Assembly: GCA_958430865.1 (NCBI GenBank)
Contig: CAUDNR010004245.1
Span: 1 to 64,000 of the forward strand
DNA: 64,000 nucleotides
Reading direction: 5' to 3'
Source: Entrophospora sp. SA101
Taxonomy: Eukaryota > Glomeromycota > Glomeromycetes > Entrophosporales > Entrophosporaceae
Shown here in pieces: positions 10,888 through 21,732 of this stretch. Below the pieces are notes generated by a model. That model made no database searches, was not told the DNA's origin, and saw only the letters and a program-made list of their open reading frames with translations. A program made the translations under genes and the position numbers. Position 1 is the first letter of the stretch; each line of letters starts with the position of its first letter.

Positions 10888-12699
10888 TTAATTTCTGTGA
10901 GTTAATTTAACCTTCAATTCAATGCATTGACTATCACTAAGAATTTGCATAAACAAAGGTTTATCACTTACCAATTCAAATTTATATTTTTTGTATAATA
11001 AAGCAACCATTAATTTAACTTGATTCATTGCCAGATTTCTTCCTGGGCATATACGTAATCCACCACCAAAATGTAAAAATGTATTTTTAATAAAGGAATC
11101 TTCATCAATTCCATTATTATTGTCATGATTTTTATTTTTTAAGAATCTTGAAGGATTAAATTTGGTTGGCTCATTCCAATAATTTGGATTCATGTGTAAA
11201 CTTTGAACATTTATTGATATTAGAGTTGAACCTGGGATTTTGTAATCACCTATTTGATCAAAATTTGCTGACTCACGATTAATTGCTGTTGCAAGAGGGT
11301 TCATACGTAAAACTAAAATATAGATAAATTCATCATGTGAAACAAATTATAAAAATAAAATTTATAAATAATAATAAAAATACAATTATGAATTAATACC
11401 TTCTTTTATTACAGCTTCAATGTATTCAAATTTTTTTAAATCTTCATAATCTAAATTAGATTTATCTCCAAATACTTTTTTAATTTCTTTAAGAATGTTT
11501 TCTTCAACTTCAGGATAACTAGTTGCATAATATATAAGACATGATAAAGCTGTAGATGACTTTTTTTTCAATGGAAATTTTGGTTATTAATTTAATTAAT
11601 TACATTTAATATATATATAAATAAATATAAATATACATACAGTTTGAATTCCCCCACCAAATGTTTCACTAAGAACATCATTAATTTCATCATCAGTCAT
11701 TGGTTTATCATTAAAATCATTTGCAATGCCTTGAGTAATATCTTTTGGAGTATTAATAGTTAATAACATATTCAACATATCAGGTGTCAGGTTTTCTTTA
11801 TCACTAATATTTTCAATTTTATCCCTACGTTCATTGATTAAATTGTTAATATATTCTTTTCTTGATGAATATTTGTTTAATAAATAATCTGAATAAATCT
11901 TTATCAATGGCAAATTACGTATATATGAAGGAACCATTGCATAATATCTCATACAAACTAGTGCATCTTTTGAACCATCTAAATATTCATCCTCAGCAGT
12001 TTTAATTATGTTGGAATCTTTTTTACTGGTTTTATAATAATTCAATAATATATTAGATGGTCTGTTTGTTGTTAATAACATTATATTTTCAGTGAAAGTT
12101 CTTTTAATCCAAGGCACGATATCAATTTCCAATACTTTTTTTTGATGAATTTCTTGATTTATAATAGATTCTCCCATTTCATCAATTAAAGAATCCCAAT
12201 AAATTTCTAAGTCTTTAAAAACACAATTTACAATATTAGCTGAAAACTTTAATACATTTGGGGCCATTATAGCTTTAGTGAGCATTTTTCTATTATCGGC
12301 CCATTTGTTAATGTCTCTATTCAGAACAATTCCCTTGGTGCTTTTTCCCATTGCATCTAGTCCTTCATTAGGTGGAAAACGTAACATGTAATTATTATTT
12401 CTCACTGGCTTCATGATATGTTCAATGATTTGTAGATTGTTAGTGATCAATTGTCTTTTAGATCCACTGTAAATTTCAACCACATCACCATATTTTAAAT
12501 GTAATGAGTGAAACCATAATGGATTGTTAAAACGATGATAAAAGAGTTGATGTAAATTTCCTAATAATGGTAAAGGAAAAGGCCCTTTATAAGGATTTGG
12601 ACGAGTAAAATAATTGTAATAATATTTTAATGATGAAAAAATTATTGTTATAAATAATATTGTTGCAGATGCTGAAATGATTTCTTTTAATGAAAACAT
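10888..12699 (-). CDS. Cytochrome P450 monooxygenase, tandem copy 2
   Basis: Paralog of the gene at 43-1853 with identical architecture: exons 12699-11641, 11559-11400 and 11312-10888, giving 547 residues. It has the N-terminal membrane anchor, the PFPLPLLGN hinge, I-helix region GGGIQT followed by SST, the ExxR motif E-V-L-R formed across the second splice, and the heme loop FGGGLRICPG with Cys near residue 495. All lengths and motifs are intact, so it is probably active. Differences from copy 1 are scattered substitutions plus a few codons in the N/D-rich loop before the heme site, consistent with a fairly recent duplication and possible substrate divergence. Probably ER membrane-anchored. 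Confidence 0.93.
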
Positions 12700-12966
12700 T
12701 TTTTAAAAATTTTCTAAATCAAAAAAAAAAAAAATTCGTGAGTAAATTCATTTTATAAGTAAATGAGTTGAATTTTTTTTATTAATATGTAAATTTAAAT
12801 TTAATTCGAAAACATGTAATGTATGAACCGTTGTATGTGAAATTGAAATTGAATGAGTCAAGGAGCTTATACAGATCAAATCACACAAAAAAGCCTCTTT
12901 TTACCATATAGACATTTTAAAGCAGTTTTACAAATTCGGAATATTAATTATTGAAATCGCAATTAA

Positions 12967-13807
12967 GGGTAGGCTCCATGTGTAACATATATAACGCGGG
13001 TGTAGATCCTTATTATCCCTATTTTTGTCCACTAAACAATTTCCATTTATAGAAACAAGGTTTAAGGAACAAGGGATAAAAAAATCTATTGATTTTATTT
13101 AAAAAAAAGTCATAAAAGTTTTTGTTCGCAAATACTTGAAAAATTTTTTTTGCAATAAAATTCTGTAGATAAATAGTTGTGGCAGAATGAGTAGAATGCA
13201 AAATAGATGAGCAATCAAAAAATTTTTTTTACTTAAAACTTTTTTAAGAGAGTATAAAAAGTACAAAAAATGGTTTCATTATATAAATAACATATTTAAT
13301 TAATTAATGAGTTTTTTTCGCAAATTTTGTTTCTGGTTAAAAGTGTGTAACATATATAACGCGGGTGTAGATCCTTATTATCCCTATTTTTGTCCACTAA
13401 ACAATTTCCATTTATAGAAACAAGGTTTAAGGAACAAGGGATAAAAAAATCTATTGATTTTATTTAAAAAAAAGTCATAAAAGTTTTTGTTCGCAAATAC
13501 TTGAAAAATTTTTTTTGCAATAAAATTCTGTAGATAAATAGTTGTGGCAGAATGAGTAGAATGCAAAATAGATGAGCAATCAAAAAATTTTTTTTACTTA
13601 AAACTTTTTTAAGAGAGTATAAAAAGTACAAAAAATGGTTTCATTATATAAATAACATATTTAATTAATTAATGAGTTTTTTTCGCAAATTTTGTTTCTG
13701 GTTAAAAGACTTGTACTAGTCACACAAGTTTTTTAAATTCTTAAAATTAAAATCCCGCGATTGGTACTAATTAACATATGTGTAACTTTATTGCATGGAG
13801 CCTACCC
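12967..13807. mobile_element. TTAA-flanked transposon without transposase, 841 bp
   Basis: Perfect 14-bp terminal inverted repeats GGGTAGGCTCCATG (12967-12980) and CATGGAGCCTACCC (13794-13807), each bordered by TTAA, which suggests a piggyBac-type target duplication. The TIR starts with GGG, whereas canonical piggyBac ends start with CCC, so the superfamily call is tentative. The interior is non-coding and contains an exact tandem duplication (12979-13708). The two identical 60-codon frames inside it are a consequence of that duplication and are not considered genes. Confidence 0.75.
12979..13708. repeat. Exact 365-bp tandem duplication
   Basis: Unit 1 is 12979-13343 and unit 2 is 13344-13708. 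Both begin TGTGTAACATATATAACGCG and end TTTCTGGTTAAAAG, and I found no difference between them by eye. The duplication lies inside the TTAA-flanked element and occupies most of it. Zero divergence means it is very young, or an assembly artefact. Confidence 0.9.
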
Positions 13808-14502
13808 TTAAAAATTTTAATTCAATTTATTTAGTCCTAGTTAGAAGAAAATAAGTGTGAAGAAAAGAAACGCTTCTGACCTAGTGTATAATAACCAATA
13901 TTTAAGCTAGACTTTTCTTTTTAACTGTTGTTAAAGTCCCAATCTGGCTCTAAAAAATTTATTATGGTTGAAAATCGCTTGCTATATGAAAAACGGAGAT
14001 TATAATTTGTTCGTGTAACGTTTATATTGAATGACTAATAACGGATTAAAAGTTTGGTCCCGATTTTTTACTAGTTGAAATCTCTTTCTATAACGTATAT
14101 TATTAATATTAATATTAATTAAACTTTTTACGTATAGCAGATTGTATCTAAAAATCACTTCATATGACTTACATATAAATCAACACCGCCTATAACGGAT
14201 TCACGTGAACTGAAATTTTTTCTCACGCCTCCGTATAATTAAAACCATAATGCATATCAACACACACATAAAAACGTAGTAATAGTAATTTTTATTCCTA
14301 AAAGTTTATATTTATTCTAGTATATATTATGGATATTATTTATAACAAATCATAAGAGCTTTAATAAAAAAATGGTTTTTGATAATAATAAAAAGAATAA
14401 AAGATAATGACCGACATATTTATATTAAATATAAAAAAACTAAGCTTTAGGCATAAATTTATTGTTTAAAAGGTTTTTCATAATAAAAACCCATATTATA
14501 TA

Positions 14503-14709
14503 CAGTTCACTCTCTCTATAACGAACCCTCTGTCCCTATATGTAATTTCTCTGCTTTTGGTCGTTATAGAGAGAGTTTATTAAGATGGTCGTTATAGAGA
14601 GAGAAATTAATTATAAAAAAATTGAAACGGGGACAAAAGGGAAGTTCGTTATAGAGAAATTTTACTTAGTGGTCGTTATAGAGAGGGTCGTTATAGAGAG
14701 AGTAGACTG
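14503..14709. mobile_element. Short Tigger/pogo-like MITE with internal repeats
   Basis: Starts CAGTTCACTCTCTCTATAAC after TA and ends GTTATAGAGAGAGTAGACTG before TA. Inside, the word GTCGTTATAGAGAGAG or a close variant recurs about five times, always in the same orientation on the right half. The end sequences resemble those of the element at 15754-16519, so a common transposase may act on both. No ORF. Confidence 0.75.
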
Positions 14710-14769
14710 TATATATATGTTTGGTACAAAACAAAAACAAAAAAATAAATTTCTCTATGCTTTTTAATA

Positions 14770-15753
14770 TTTCAATTTTATATGTAAAATCCTTGGAATC
14801 TGGCGATGCCCAATATAAAAGTTAGAAAAAACAAATCTTTAAGATTTACTTTATGTACCAAATAAAAAAAAAGTTATGAAAAAAAAAATTTTTTTTTGCA
14901 GTGTAATGTATGTCAATTGAGCAGATTTTCGTTCAATTTTAAAATTTTTAAAATATTACACACATCGGATTTTTAAAAAACCCACCACCATTCAATTCAG
15001 CTTTAAAAGGGGAGTTTATTATAGTGTTTGTATTCTAGGGTTTCTATTCGTAATACAAATTCTTATTCGAATTATTCGTAATACAGTTGACCTTTAAAAA
15101 ATTTATTCGAATTAAAAGTTTAATTCGAATTAATATTAATATTAAAAATTTAATTCAACATTTATTTTTTTGTTTTACTTTGATATATAATAATTATTTG
15201 TTTTTATCCTAAATATTATAAATTTTCCAAATTATAAAAAATCCACTAAGAAATTAAAATCAAATTTCAAAATAATAACTTAGAATTTTCAATAATATTT
15301 CATTGGAAAAAAGTTATCAATCTATTAACTGCCAATACAACTTCTTCTTCTTCATATTGGTTGTAAAATGTAATTCAGTTATCACCCGGGAGATAACTCT
15401 CTTATCCCCCACGTCCGGTTGATAAATAGCTAGCAAAATTCTCCGAATCTTGCTGTTACCTCCCACTTCATGGGGAATAACTATTATTTCTTTGCCTTTT
15501 AACTCTATTATAACTATAACTTCATCACTAGCTTCGTATGTCTTAATAGAATGACATTGCGACCTTCAAACTATCCATAAGAATGGTCTCACTATTCTTA
15601 AAATTTTTAACTGGAGTGACGACAAGTGGCGATAACCACACCATTCTTATGATAAGCACTTGCCCAGAAACCGCATCCAATGCATTTTTTGCCATTATTA
15701 CCGGAAGACATTTTAAGAAATAATAAAATTGTTATTTGATCGACAAATGTGTA
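14770..15753. other. Gene-free stretch with a dispersed repeat copy
   Basis: No gene seen. 15605-15668 is a copy of the ACTGGAGTGACGAC-type repeat found at 7124-7310. Around 15020-15140 there are several TTCGAAT/ATTCG alternations. The remainder is AT-rich. Confidence 0.45.
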
Positions 15754-16519
15754 CAGTCAAAGCTCTCTATAACGAACCTCCAAAAACCGAACTGCTCTCT
15801 ATAATGAACTAAGGTGTTGGTCCCGATTTTTTGTTTGTTAATTTTACTTTGTATAACGAGCTTTATAATTAAATTCTCTATTCTATATAACGAGCTGTTT
15901 TTGAGAAATCATATGACAAATTTACATTCAAACTTTAATGTAACATCATTATTGACAAAAAAAACTTTTTTCCCATCAAAATTTATTATTGTTATTTGAT
16001 ACAAAGTATATTATACCGACTTCTTTCTTTAACTATAACGAAAACAAAATTAATATTAACATTATACAAGCGATAAGAATACAATTGACTGATTGCTTAC
16101 ACACTACGTCTCTTTTGTTAAATCATTAATGAAAATAAAGAAAATAAATACCAATTTTTGTTAAATATATAAAATATCCGTGTGCATTTTTTTTTTAAAA
16201 AAAAAGATATTTTAAAATTCAACCAAATGTCAACTAAAAGAAGAACTACTTTGACAGCTTTACAAAAGAAAGAGTTATGTTTGTTGAAACAAAGGGATCC
16301 GAATATTTCTAACGTTGAACTTGCAGATATATATAATGTTGGAAAATCTACAGTAACTGAGATTTTAAAAGAAAAAGATAAATGTGCAATTTTCATAATT
16401 ATATTACGATCACATGACTATAAATGTGATGATTGATCGACACTTTCTTTATAGTGAACGCTCTCTATAACGAACAAAAATTCTCGGGACAGGGGGTTCG
16501 TTATAGAGAGCTTTGACTG
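15754..16519. mobile_element. Internally deleted Tigger/pogo-type transposon, 766 bp
   Basis: Terminal inverted repeats CAGTCAAAGCTCTCTATAAC and GTTATAGAGAGCTTTGACTG are exact over at least 20 bp and are flanked by TA on both sides. The element keeps the start of a transposase gene (CENP-B/Psq-type helix-turn-helix, 16227-16436) but lacks the DDE catalytic core, so it is non-autonomous. The ends are uneroded, suggesting recent mobility with help from a full-length copy. Confidence 0.88.
16227..16436 (+). pseudogene. Truncated Tigger/pogo transposase, N-terminal HTH only
   Basis: The frame from ATG 16227 reads MSTKRRTTLTALQKKELCLL, then DPNISNVELADIYNVGKSTV, a Psq/CENP-B N-terminal helix-turn-helix that binds transposon ends. 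After residue about 53 (KEKDK) the match stops and the frame runs into unrelated sequence and a stop. The second CENP-B HTH and the DDE domain are missing. If translated, such a DNA-binding fragment could compete with full transposase, but that is conjecture. Confidence 0.75.
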
Positions 16520-16632
16520 TACAATCCACGCAGATCCGTTATAGAGAAAATCTGGTATAGAAAATTGCACTACATTAAGTCATGTGGAATAAAAAAAATT
16601 TTTGTTATTACATAAAAAAAATTATTCAATAC

Positions 16633-17783
16633 TAATGATCCCGTCTGTAAATAGTTTGGCCATTCTGTAATATGACAACTTTTCAAGTATGCAATTGTCA
16701 GAAAATCTGTAATATGTAAATGTATCTGTAATTCTGCAATCCTGTAATATGTAAATGTACCTGTAATTCTGCAATTCTGTAATATGTAAATGTATCTGTA
16801 ATTCTGTAATTTTGTAATTCTGTAATTCTGTAATAAATATGTTATTTAATTGAAAATTATAATCAAATCAAAATTTTTTGCAGTTTACACAAATGAAATC
16901 ATAAACTTTATTCATAAAGCTTTTTAAATTTAAAAAATTATAAAAAATATATATGATTATACATTGTAATAATCTTCAAAACCCATTGATTCATGAGCTA
17001 CTTCTATGGGATCATAATCATCACCTCCAGTCTCTTCATCAAAAAATCCACCATCTAATTCTTCTATTATATTGTTTTTGTTAAACATTTCAAAAACACA
17101 AGAATTAAATTCAATCACAACTTGTACATCTAATTCACAATCTGGAATATTTGATTCTTCTGTTGTGATACTAATTTCATTCTCAACTACATCATTCTCA
17201 TCATCGCCCTCTTCTTCTTCCCTTTCTTCTTCTTCTTCCATAGATTTATTTAATAAATCTTGAATTTCATCTTGTGTTATTTCTACCTTATTTCTCTTCA
17301 AATGATTAGTAGTTTGTGCAACTTCTGATATATTATATCTATAAACTTTAGCCAGACTTTCAAGTTGTGGATTGACAAATTTTGCCATTTCTTACCATAC
17401 AGCATTTGCTAAATGAGAACATAAGATTCCAGGTTTTGCAAATGCCCATTTTTTATGACTACTTATACATTCACCTTCATATATACCATTTCCTTTTTCT
17501 TGACCTTGAATAAATTGCCTCCATACACCTGTAAATTGTCTGCCATGATTAATAGAATTGCTTAGTTCTTTTCTTGGTCTCTTGTTCATTATAAAAAATT
17601 TTGTTACACAAAAGTTCATTTATTATTATATATATTACAGAATTACAGAATTACAGATACATTTACATATTACAGAATTACAGAATTACAGATACATTTA
17701 CATATTACAGATTTTCTGGCAACTGCATACTTGAAAAGTTGTCATATTACAGAATGGCCAACTGTTTACAGATGGCATCATTA
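16633..17783. mobile_element. Internally deleted hAT-like transposon with long subterminal repeats
   Basis: The two ends are long, mostly matching inverted repeats of about 200 bp: TAATGATCCCGTCTGTAAAT at the left against the complement of the right end TAATGATGCCATCTGTAAAC, then GGCCATTCTGTAATATGACA in both. Inward of this, TCTGTAATTCTGTAAT and TGTAATATGTAAATGTAT units are repeated many times, pointing inward from each side. Between them lies a BED-finger coding remnant on the minus strand. No clear 8-bp target duplication could be fixed because the flanks are AT-rich. Confidence 0.75.
16957..17589 (-). pseudogene. hAT transposase remnant: BED zinc finger joined to acidic C-terminus
   Basis: From ATG 17589 the frame reads MNKRPRKELSNSINHGRQFT, then a BED-type finger (W-R-Q-F-I, GIYEGECISSHKKWAFAKPG, L-C-S-H-L-A-N-A-V-W). 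It reaches TAA at 17394-17392 and continues in the same frame with EMAKFVNPQLESLAKVYRYN and an acidic E/D-rich tail ending at 16957. The finger normally precedes a long RNase H-like DDE core and dimerisation domain; here that core is absent, so only the DNA-binding N-terminus and a tail survive. The single in-frame stop marks further decay. Confidence 0.65.
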
Positions 17784-18123
17784 ATATATCTACATTTGTA
17801 ATTTTCTTAATCTGTGACCTGTTGACCCGACTCGTTCGGAGCTCTAAATGCGATATTCAGCAATTCTAGAAATTCATTTTTGTGAGAATCAATCTTTGTA
17901 TTTTCAGAAGCATAAAATGAACATTACGAGAAATCAACCAAGGAGGCTTCATTATAAAGCAAATCCTGAAGAAGAATAATAAATAAAATATCTTATTCAA
18001 TACTAGTTATAGCAAATTAAATTATTTATAGCAAACTAAAATAAAAGCAAGCATTGTAAATTAAATTATAAAACATATTAATAATAATAAGCATATTAAA
18101 AATTACATAATAAATTTTTTTTT

Positions 18124-18759
18124 TTATCCATAATATTCTTGGTCTAAACAAAATCTAATTCTTAATTGTCCACCTGATGTTTCATGTCCTTTTGCATCCT
18201 TAATATTTTCTTGAAACCATTCTACAGTCATTTCTGGTGGTACTATTGTAACAGTTTTGATATTTGAAATGTCATAAGATTCAAGTGATTGATTTGAATT
18301 ATTCTCACAAACTACATTTTCTTGTAGATACAATTGAACGAAGCTTTTTTGATTTGCTTCATAATATCGTGTTCCCCATTGTTTATCACCAAGTAATTCT
18401 CCTAACATAGCTTCTGCTGCATAACCTTTGAAAATACATTGATAGATACATTTTGCTGGTGAAAATTGATTTAACTGTTTTCCAAATATTGCTACAAATT
18501 CACTATCAGTACATGGAAATTTGATAAGCTGTTTGCCTGATTTAGTATAATGAAGTGGAAATCGTTTATGAATCTCATTAACTAATAAATTTTTGAACTG
18601 TTCAATGTGTTGCATAAGCAAAGGAATTATATCAATAGGTGGTTGGTTATAAGATGCATGAATTGAATTTTCATGACGAATAAGACCTCAAGATGTTTTA
18701 TATTGTTTTTTGTTGCAAATAGTACACATATGTTGAATTAAAGTTGATTCAGTCATCAT
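18124..18759 (-). pseudogene. C2H2 zinc-finger protein broken by one TGA codon
   Basis: From ATG 18759 the frame encodes MMTESTLIQH and a C2H2 finger C-T-I-C ... H-E-N-S-I-H, but codon 24 (18690-18688) is TGA in the middle of the finger. The same frame then runs 188 further codons to a normal stop at 18124 (conserved-looking pieces FPLHYTKSGKQLIKFPC, FKGYAAEAMLGELLGDKQWG, RIRFCLDQEYYG). A CGA-to-TGA transition would restore an arginine-type residue, so this is probably one C-to-T nonsense change. The body is not a family I recognise; it may belong to a lineage-specific set linked to hAT elements. An alternative start downstream of the TGA (TTG/ATG near 18621) would give a finger-less protein of about 163-165 residues. 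Confidence 0.6.
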
Positions 18760-18844
18760 AAAACGTTTTAAAGCTTTGATTTAATATTATTATTTATGTC
18801 AGTTATTTTTATTCACTATTATAATACTAGTAACACACTACACA

Positions 18845-18985
18845 TACTTTATACTATGTAGCCAAAAACCCATTGGTTTGGAGGTGGGCCCATTGGTTTG
18901 ACAGGTTGTTAAATAGTAAAATAGTTTATTTAGCGGAGAAATAAATTTTTTTAGGTTTAATTATCATTCAATTGACCAGTTAAGC
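18845..18985 (+). repeat. Dispersed repeat, inverted copy at 27535-27665
   Basis: AAAACCCATTGGTTTGGAGG, GTGGGCCCATTGGTTTGACA and the following AAATAGTAAAATAGTTTATTTAG match, in complement, 27535-27665 (CTCCACCTCAAAACCGATGG, TTTTTGCTAGTATAAA, AAACTATTTTACTATT). The two copies face each other about 8.7 kb apart around the polymerase eta gene. They could be solo copies of one element family rather than ends of a single transposon. Confidence 0.6.
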
Positions 18986-18989
18986 CACA

Positions 18990-21620
18990 TGATAATGATA
19001 ATAATGATAATGATAATAGGGCTTAAAAAAAGGTCCAAAAAAACCAAATTGGCAGATATGAGACTTTCAAATTTAAAAAATCTATGAAAAGAAAATTCGA
19101 GACAAATTTATTTTTAGATTAATAGACTCCCTTTTTAAAGCTGAATTGAATGGGTTTTTAAAAATACAATGTGTGGATCACATAATATTTCAAAAATTTT
19201 AACTTTTGAGTATTAGTATGATCCGCACTGTATAAATTTTTGACATTTTCAACTTCTACATTAACTGTTAACCCACTTTCTAAATATCCAGAACAAAGAT
19301 TGTCTACATCGTCTATTATTACAACCATTGTTTCCAAAGCTGTTAAATTGCCGATATATCAAGTGCAGCAACTGAAAAATAGAAATGACCCTGAAAAAAT
19401 ATCTTTATCATCAATTGAGGTACTTTATAATAATAATATGAAGGCATCAAATGGCCTTTTATTAAAAAAGAATTTGAAGGATATGCGAAAGAAAACTTTG
19501 CGAAAAAAGGATAATAAAAAATAAAAATTCACTATCAAGTGAAGGGCTAAAAAAGTTTAAACTAACTATTAGCATTAACGTATACATGTATTTATTATAC
19601 ATTCATCGTGACATTTCCATGTTTTATTATCAATGCATGTTTTTGAAAAAAAAAATTTTCCCAAGTTACTTGATGAAAAAAATCATAACAATTAAAATAT
19701 CAAAAGGGATAATACAGTAAATTTTAGAATAATATATTATCAATTAAATTTTCTTTCAAATCTAAAAGATAAAATGTTTAATGAATTGCCTTTTCAAATT
19801 TTTAATTTTTTAAAGACCCCAATCACCAAGGAAGATTTACTGCTGAATATTTTCGTACAAACAGCAAGCAAATTTGGATTAATAAATTCCGTATCTTGAT
19901 CCAGATGCACCACTGTCAAAAACAACAATTCAGAGGTTATCTAAACTGTGACAACCCTTACACCTTGGTATAATGAATTATCAATCAGAAATCATTATCA
20001 ACGAGCACAACTCGGAATGTATTTTGGAATCTTTAGAGCTAAGCTGGTCATCAGTGGCGAAAACGAGGCTAGAAAAAAAAAGAATACGGGGCAGATAACT
20101 TGTAACAATGGTGATGACTTACTGTATACAGCATAATAGAAGTTCAGAAAGAGAAAATATCGAAAAAAATGAAAGAACAAGTGACCCGTAAAGAGATTAA
20201 GGGAATATCAGAGTGGTATTTAAAACAAAGAAACAAGGAAAGTTACAAAAACAGAGCAGAAGTGAAAGAAATAAAAAAAAAAATAGAAAAATCCAAGGAA
20301 AAATGATGGCAATATTAATTAATTATAAAGATATAAAATTGATAGAAAGAAAATAAATATCATCATATTATATTATTTATCTGTAAAATAACACCACCAC
20401 CACATCAATTTATATAGCGAAAAACATGAGGCATTATTAAATATAACTGGCCAAGTGCAAATATTCAAATAGGTTGCAACCTTACAACCTTTAGTTAAAA
20501 TGAAAAAGAGACAGTAATTAATTGCAAAAAAGAAATAGTACCAAGGCATATTTGGAATCTTTATTGGTTCACAGCACATGTCTCTTTTTAAGTCACCAAA
20601 AAACATGGCGAGTAAGGTTAAAATCACGCCAAAGGCTTCGGCAATAACAGAGTTTGCTCATTTCTAAATAAAGTTAACTAATTTCGACGTTATACGAATA
20701 AAAATAAAAACGTAATACAAATAAAATAGTAAAATGTAAATAAAGAAATGAATAAAAATAATATAAGACTTGAAATAGGAATCAATAAATATAGATATAA
20801 AAATATACAAGTAAAAAATAGAAATTAAAAGATTTGATTCGGAATTAGGGTATTTCGGCAACAAATCAGCGTTAAATCCTAATTCTGGTGACATTAACTA
20901 GAAATAAATCAGGTGTTAGACCTTATGTTTTTTATAATGAATTAGTTCCAGGCTTTCTTTTATTCCATTATTTGATAACTGGTTACCAAATATTTTAATG
21001 AAATAAAAGGAAAACCATCGGATAATAAATTGTAATAGATCACGTGATTTTAACAGTGAATCCGTTTTCCCCAACAATTAACCTTTCCATGAGCCAAATC
21101 ATCTATTTCGTTCAACTTGTTAACATTAAAATAGATATTTGGGAATGAAATATTCGTGAAATGATGCGTTGTTTGTCAGGTAAATCCAAAAAAAAACCTC
21201 GGTAATATTCAACCCTATTCTGCATTTTAAAAGCTAATTACTCAAAAACTAAACATACATTAGCTTCAGTTAGAAAATGATTTTAAAAAGCAAAGCTTTG
21301 TTTAAATTTTATTTGAACCGTTTTTAGTAAAGTTATAAAGATTTCCGTCTAGAGGTTGGAACCGATTAACATTAACCGGTTCCAACCTCTATTTCCGTCC
21401 CACAAAGTATATTAATATTAATGCTAATATTTGGAAGATTATATAATGAGTATTTTTAAAAAATAGACTCTATTTTCTACACAATTTTTATATTTTTTTT
21501 GTATTATAAATAAAATTCAAATTGGTGGAGCCGCCATTGTATTACCCCATTTTTTTAGTGGACGGTTTTTTTGCGGGAAAAAATTTCATATAAATAAAGG
21601 TGCAATTCCTCTTTTCTTTA
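18990..21620. other. Gene-poor stretch with only weak frames
   Basis: A 94-codon frame at 19240-19524 (plus) is Ser/Thr/Lys-rich and unrecognised, and a broken protein-like piece lies at about 19800-20130 (NHYQRAQLGMYFGIFRAKL). Neither has convincing neighbours, splice sites or family motifs. The rest is AT-rich. A tiny hairpin insertion at 21350-21390 is listed separately. Confidence 0.4.
21350..21390. mobile_element. 41-bp hairpin insertion with 9-bp direct repeats
   Basis: AGAGGTTGGAACCG and CGGTTCCAACCTCT are exact complements separated by a short AT spacer. The hairpin is bracketed by ATTTCCGTC at 21341-21349 and again at 21391-21399, which reads as a 9-bp target duplication of the type made by Mutator-like elements. 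If real it is an extremely short MITE. Confidence 0.6.
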
Positions 21621-21624
21621 AAAC

Positions 21625-21630
21625 TATAAA
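21625..21630 (+). promoter_or_regulatory. TATA box of the secreted protein gene
   Basis: TATAAA lies 103 bp upstream of the ATG at 21733. The leader between them contains an (AAT)n/(AAC)n microsatellite (21651-21702). Confidence 0.5.
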
Positions 21631-21650
21631 AACATCATTTTCTCAAACAT

Positions 21651-21687
<37 letters not shown>

Positions 21688-21732
21688 CAACAACAACAAT
21701 AAATTATAATTATAATTATAATATATAAAAAA

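Noticed and set aside
13019..13566. Two identical 60-residue proteins
   Set aside because: They are the same accidental frame in two exact copies of a non-coding transposon segment.
16660..16850. CRISPR-like array of TCTGTAAT units
   Set aside because: Units are short, contiguous, without spacers, and mirrored at the other end of a hAT-like element; this is also a eukaryotic context.
17072..17263. Plus-strand Ser-rich ORF
   Set aside because: Antisense shadow of the acidic tail of the hAT remnant.
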